Assembly (NCBI RefSeq): GCF_020524025.1
Contig: NZ_JAIVKN010000002.1
Span: 372,001 to 436,000 of the forward strand
Length of the DNA stretch: 64,000 nucleotides
Direction of reading: 5' to 3'
DNA from: Halobacillus litoralis
GTDB taxonomy: Bacteria; Bacillota; Bacilli; Bacillales; Halobacillaceae
The notes below the pieces were generated by a model. That model was not told the origin of the DNA, made no database searches, and was given only the letters and a program-made list of their open reading frames with translations. A program made the translations under genes and the position numbers. This document shows, piece by piece, positions 61,334 through 64,000 of this stretch (within the stretch, counting starts at the first letter, position 1; every line of letters begins with the position of its first letter).

Positions 61334-62454
61334 CCACCGACCACCTTGTAGACATCATTTACTTCTATTGCATTTTGAGAAGATGTATATTTGTTAAATG
61401 CCTTTATATAATTTTCATCTACTTCTTTATTAGTATAACCCTTTTCATATGCTTCAATGGCATTCTCAAGTACATTTGCTAAAGCTTCATAATCGTTTTT
61501 ATCGTAAAAATATGCATTCTTTGTACTTACTAATTCTAAAAATGCAGCACAATTAGAAACCACTAAAGACATTTTAGAAAACATTGCTTCAACTAACGTC
61601 CTTCCAAAAGCTTCATTCAGAGAAGGAATCAAAGCTATAGAACACTTTTCTCTATATGGATTCAAATTATTAACGTAACCTAAAAACTCTACGGTATCTT
61701 CTAATTGATATAACTCAACTAACTTTTTGAGTTCATAAAAAGCTTCGCCTTCTCCAGCTATAAAAATTCTTATTCTTTTTTTATATTTCTTAGAGAGAAG
61801 GTTTATAGCTTCGATAGCATGGAAGTGTCCCTTTTGCTCACTTATATAGCCTGATAGTAAAATACCAATCCTATTTTCATTTTTATTTTTAGAAGATGTA
61901 ATGTCTGCGGAGTCTATCCCATTGTATATTGTTTTCATCTTTCCTATATCAAAACAGTGTTTATATTTTTCGTTAATTGCATTGGAAATACTAATGATTT
62001 TATCAGCATTATTCATTACATTAATTGATTTTTCTTTGTTTATAAACTCTAAGTTATAATCCTCTTCTAAAAATTCCCTAATATGCCATATATGTTTGCT
62101 ATTGTTAGCAGACGCTATTATAGCCCCCATATTAGTACATGAAGAATTTGAATGAATAATATCATACTTCTTAGCCCTAAACTTTAATTTAACACCTATA
62201 CTTGATACTAATAAAAAAAACTTTCTAAGCGCTAGTTTTAAATTTTTTTCGTTAGAACTCTTAACCCAATTACAGTAAGGAAAGATAGTATACGGTATTT
62301 CCATTTCTTTTAGATGTGTCTCTAATTCGCCTTTCTTTGGAAGTAAAACTTCTACCTTATTACTTAGTCCTTGCAAGTGACTTATCAATTTTAACATAGA
62401 CTTATTAGCCCCATACATACTACTATAGTGAGTTACGAAAAGTATCTTTTTCAT
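61330..62454 (-). CDS. Glycosyltransferase, GT4 family
   Basis: The protein has about 374 residues and begins KKILFVTHYSSMYGANKSML. Its donor domain has NRIGILLSGYISEQKGHFHA, IRIFIAGEGEAFYELKKLVE and SIALIPSLNEAFGRTLVEAM. It is a retaining GT-B enzyme of the second polysaccharide locus. The frame extends to TTG 62463, but the purine-rich AGAGAAAG is better placed before ATG 62454. It overlaps the pyruvyl transferase gene by 32 bases and the GT2 gene by 4, so all three are coupled. Confidence 0.83.
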   Translation of the reverse strand: MKKILFVTHYSSMYGANKSMLKLISHLQGLSNKVEVLLPKKGELETHLKEMEIPYTIFPYCNWVKSSNEKNLKLALRKFFLLVSSIGVKLKFRAKKYDIIHSNSSCTNMGAIIASANNSKHIWHIREFLEEDYNLEFINKEKSINVMNNADKIISISNAINEKYKHCFDIGKMKTIYNGIDSADITSSKNKNENRIGILLSGYISEQKGHFHAIEAINLLSKKYKKRIRIFIAGEGEAFYELKKLVELYQLEDTVEFLGYVNNLNPYREKCSIALIPSLNEAFGRTLVEAMFSKMSLVVSNCAAFLELVSTKNAYFYDKNDYEALANVLENAIEAYEKGYTNKEVDENYIKAFNKYTSSQNAIEVNDVYKVVGG

Positions 62455-63463
62455 TTTGCTCAACTTTCTCTATATTTTTTTTAAGTAATTCTATAGATCT
62501 TCTTTTACCATCTAAGACTAGTTGATTTACTTTAGAATAATCTATTTCTTTTTCAGATTTAATATTTGTATCTTCATACATGATGTTAAATCGATCAAGT
62601 ATATCATAAACTTTATTAGTCTTATTATCTCTTACTAAGAACTTAAATTGTTTGCTGAAGTTAAGTGAAAATAAAACGCCATGATAAAAGTTTGTATATA
62701 CTTTTACCGCATGCTTTATTAAGCTTAAAAAATCAAATGGATCAGCATCTATAAAGTTAATATCTGCAACTTTATTAAAATAGCCAACTGAGACTATCTT
62801 AAATTTATTTTTACTTTCTCTAATGACTTCTTCTTCTTCCTGGGTTAATTCTCCATATATTAACACATAATCACTATTAATTATCCTTTTTTTTGCAGAA
62901 GGGTATGAAATTAAAAAGGTCGGATCCAATACTAAATTAGAGTTAGTATAACATTCTTTTTCTAATAAATTTATTGTGTTTTTATCCCTGGCAAGAATAA
63001 CCAAAAACTCTTTAAGGAGGTTAGAAATTTCATGTGCCTTCTCTCCAAAAGAATTAAGACTTCCTACACTCGCGGCATAACTTAATTTAGGTACATTAGA
63101 AAAATTCAGAAAATATGATTTATCAAACCCTCTAATTGAATCAATATTCCAAATCTCATCACTACCTGTAATGAGCAGGTCATACTTCACATTGGATAGG
63201 TGTGTGTTACTACTATACCTCTTCTTTGAAATAGAAATATTCTCTTCCATAAATTTATTCATCTTCAACACTTTTTTTCTATTATTTAGCAATTGTTTAT
63301 TTAGATAGTTAGCACGCAAGTAAGTAACTACGGCTTTTTTGGGTCTATAGTCTATTATTTCAGCATTAAAACCTTCATCATTAAGAAATTTTGATAATGC
63401 ATATGCTTGTAGAGTAGCACCGAAATTTGTAGTGTGATGGTACGTAATTATTCCTATTTTCAT
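62423..63463 (-). CDS. Polysaccharide pyruvyl transferase family protein
   Basis: The 346-residue protein begins KIGIITYHHTTNFGATLQAY, the classic start of the PS_pyruv_trans/WcaK family. It continues with LLITGSDEIWNIDSIRGFDK, ARDKNTINLLEKECYTNSNL, VLDPTFLI and KVYTNFYHGVLFSLNFSKQF. The family includes CsaB and EPS enzymes that add ketal pyruvate from phosphoenolpyruvate to sugars, giving the polymer negative charge. Pyruvylated polymers are also the usual ligand of SLH domains, as in the protein at 2198-5077. It overlaps the nitroreductase-like gene by 4 bases (ATGA). Confidence 0.85.
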   Translation of the reverse strand: MKIGIITYHHTTNFGATLQAYALSKFLNDEGFNAEIIDYRPKKAVVTYLRANYLNKQLLNNRKKVLKMNKFMEENISISKKRYSSNTHLSNVKYDLLITGSDEIWNIDSIRGFDKSYFLNFSNVPKLSYAASVGSLNSFGEKAHEISNLLKEFLVILARDKNTINLLEKECYTNSNLVLDPTFLISYPSAKKRIINSDYVLIYGELTQEEEEVIRESKNKFKIVSVGYFNKVADINFIDADPFDFLSLIKHAVKVYTNFYHGVLFSLNFSKQFKFLVRDNKTNKVYDILDRFNIMYEDTNIKSEKEIDYSKVNQLVLDGKRRSIELLKKNIEKVEQNEKDTFRNSL

Positions 63464-64000
63464 CTAAACCTTAACTCCTTATATATTTCTTCCGTGCCCA
63501 AACGGTTTGACTTAGCTATATTAATTTTGTCTGGCAAGTTACCAACTGAGATCATAAGAATAATGTTTTCATATTCAGGAATATTCAAATGTTTCTTAAT
63601 TTCTAGGTCTCTTTTTGCTGTAGTTGACCAATTTAAAGGACAAGCCCCAAGCATTTCTTCATGTAAGCCATATAACAAAGACATAGTAAAGATTCCGCCA
63701 TCTATAAATGATTGATTTCTTTCGTTTCTTCCATTAAAAGATCTAATATCTGAGGTTACAACCAATAAACAATTTGCAGAGCTACCAAACCCTCTATTAC
63801 CACTTTGGTAACTTAAAGCTTTTTTAATAATTTCTTTTTCAAAAGTATAGTAAACTCTCGATGATTGTCTATTACAAACTGATGGTGACTTTTGAGCAAC
63901 CTTCACTGCATTTTTAATCTTTTGAGGATTTATTGGTGTGTCTGAATAATGTCTAACACTATGTCGACTTTGAGAGAAAACAGAAAACCGATCTTTACTT
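63460..64000 (-). CDS. Nitroreductase-family protein (N-terminus beyond window)
   Basis: The frame is open to base 64000, so the gene begins outside. The visible part reads SQSRHSVRHYSDTPINPQKI, then SPSVCNRQSSRVYY, the usual FMN-binding start of nitroreductases. GIFTMSLLYGLHEEMLGACP follows in the middle, with ILMISVGNLPD near the end. These enzymes reduce substrates with FMN and NAD(P)H. Here it is coupled by ATGA to a pyruvyl transferase gene, so it may modify a polymer precursor or partner with the transferase. A GTG at 63906 is an internal codon, not the start. Confidence 0.82.
   Translation of the reverse strand, partial: SKDRFSVFSQSRHSVRHYSDTPINPQKIKNAVKVAQKSPSVCNRQSSRVYYTFEKEIIKKALSYQSGNRGFGSSANCLLVVTSDIRSFNGRNERNQSFIDGGIFTMSLLYGLHEEMLGACPLNWSTTAKRDLEIKKHLNIPEYENIILMISVGNLPDKINIAKSNRLGTEEIYKELRFR

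Overview
The window reads as a chromosomal segment of a low-GC Gram-positive bacterium of the family Bacillaceae. The evidence is strong AGGAGG-type ribosome binding sites, a rbsR-rbsD-rbsA cluster, a flagellin gene paired with csrA, S-layer-homology and CWB2 wall-binding proteins, and Bacillus-type exopolysaccharide enzymes (EpsC, EpsN and EpsL-like). Acid-rich secreted proteins and the gene mix would suit a moderately halophilic genus such as Halobacillus or Virgibacillus, but that is inference. Almost every gene lies on the minus strand. I saw no rRNA, tRNA, IS element or CRISPR array.

Layout. (1) 1-1833: ribose genes with two identical RbsR-type operators and a cre-like site. (2) 2198-5077: an S-layer-anchored protein with a C-terminal beta-propeller. 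(3) 5326-15618: a nine-gene catabolic operon running from a GntR/FCD regulator through GABA aminotransferase, succinate-semialdehyde dehydrogenase, an agmatinase/guanidinobutyrase-type ureohydrolase, a YjiH-type membrane protein and an aldehyde dehydrogenase to an NCS1 permease, a C-N hydrolase and a cyclase-family hydrolase. A guanidino-acid or polyamine to GABA to succinate route is the simplest reading. (4) 15902-17680: a lactonase-family protein and a small membrane protein. (5) 18343-20023: flagellin and CsrA behind one sigma-D-type promoter, with a hairpin in the flagellin leader that displays GGA. (6) 20164-27414: a tightly coupled operon of three dynamin-like GTPases plus a small motif-rich protein. 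The largest GTPase is fused to a membrane anchor and an extracytoplasmic NTF2-like module. (7) 27723-30061: a membrane-anchored repeat protein, a small hypothetical gene and the fossil end of a replicative helicase gene. (8) 30135-46693: a first exopolysaccharide region that makes UDP-glucuronate and UDP-xylose and, probably, a diaminosugar (EpsC, EpsN, EpsM-like). It also has transferases, Wzy, Wzx, a Wzz protein and a degenerate tyrosine-kinase partner. (9) 47641-51386: a CWB2 wall protein, an Asp2-like hydrolase and a 34-residue hydrophobic peptide gene. (10) 51693-64000: a second polysaccharide region with a complete route to GDP-mannose (ManA, phosphomannomutase, ManC), a LytR-CpsA-Psr ligase, several transferases, a pyruvyl transferase and a nitroreductase cut by the window edge.

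The two most interesting systems are the dynamin operon, which resembles membrane-remodelling or phage-response dynamin sets but has an unusual surface-exposed member, and the first exopolysaccharide region. There, six copies of a 16-bp inverted repeat of SinR type (GTTCTYT half-sites) lie in promoter positions around a small SinR-like HTH gene embedded in the same cluster. This looks like a self-contained, rearranged version of the Bacillus subtilis SinR-eps circuit.
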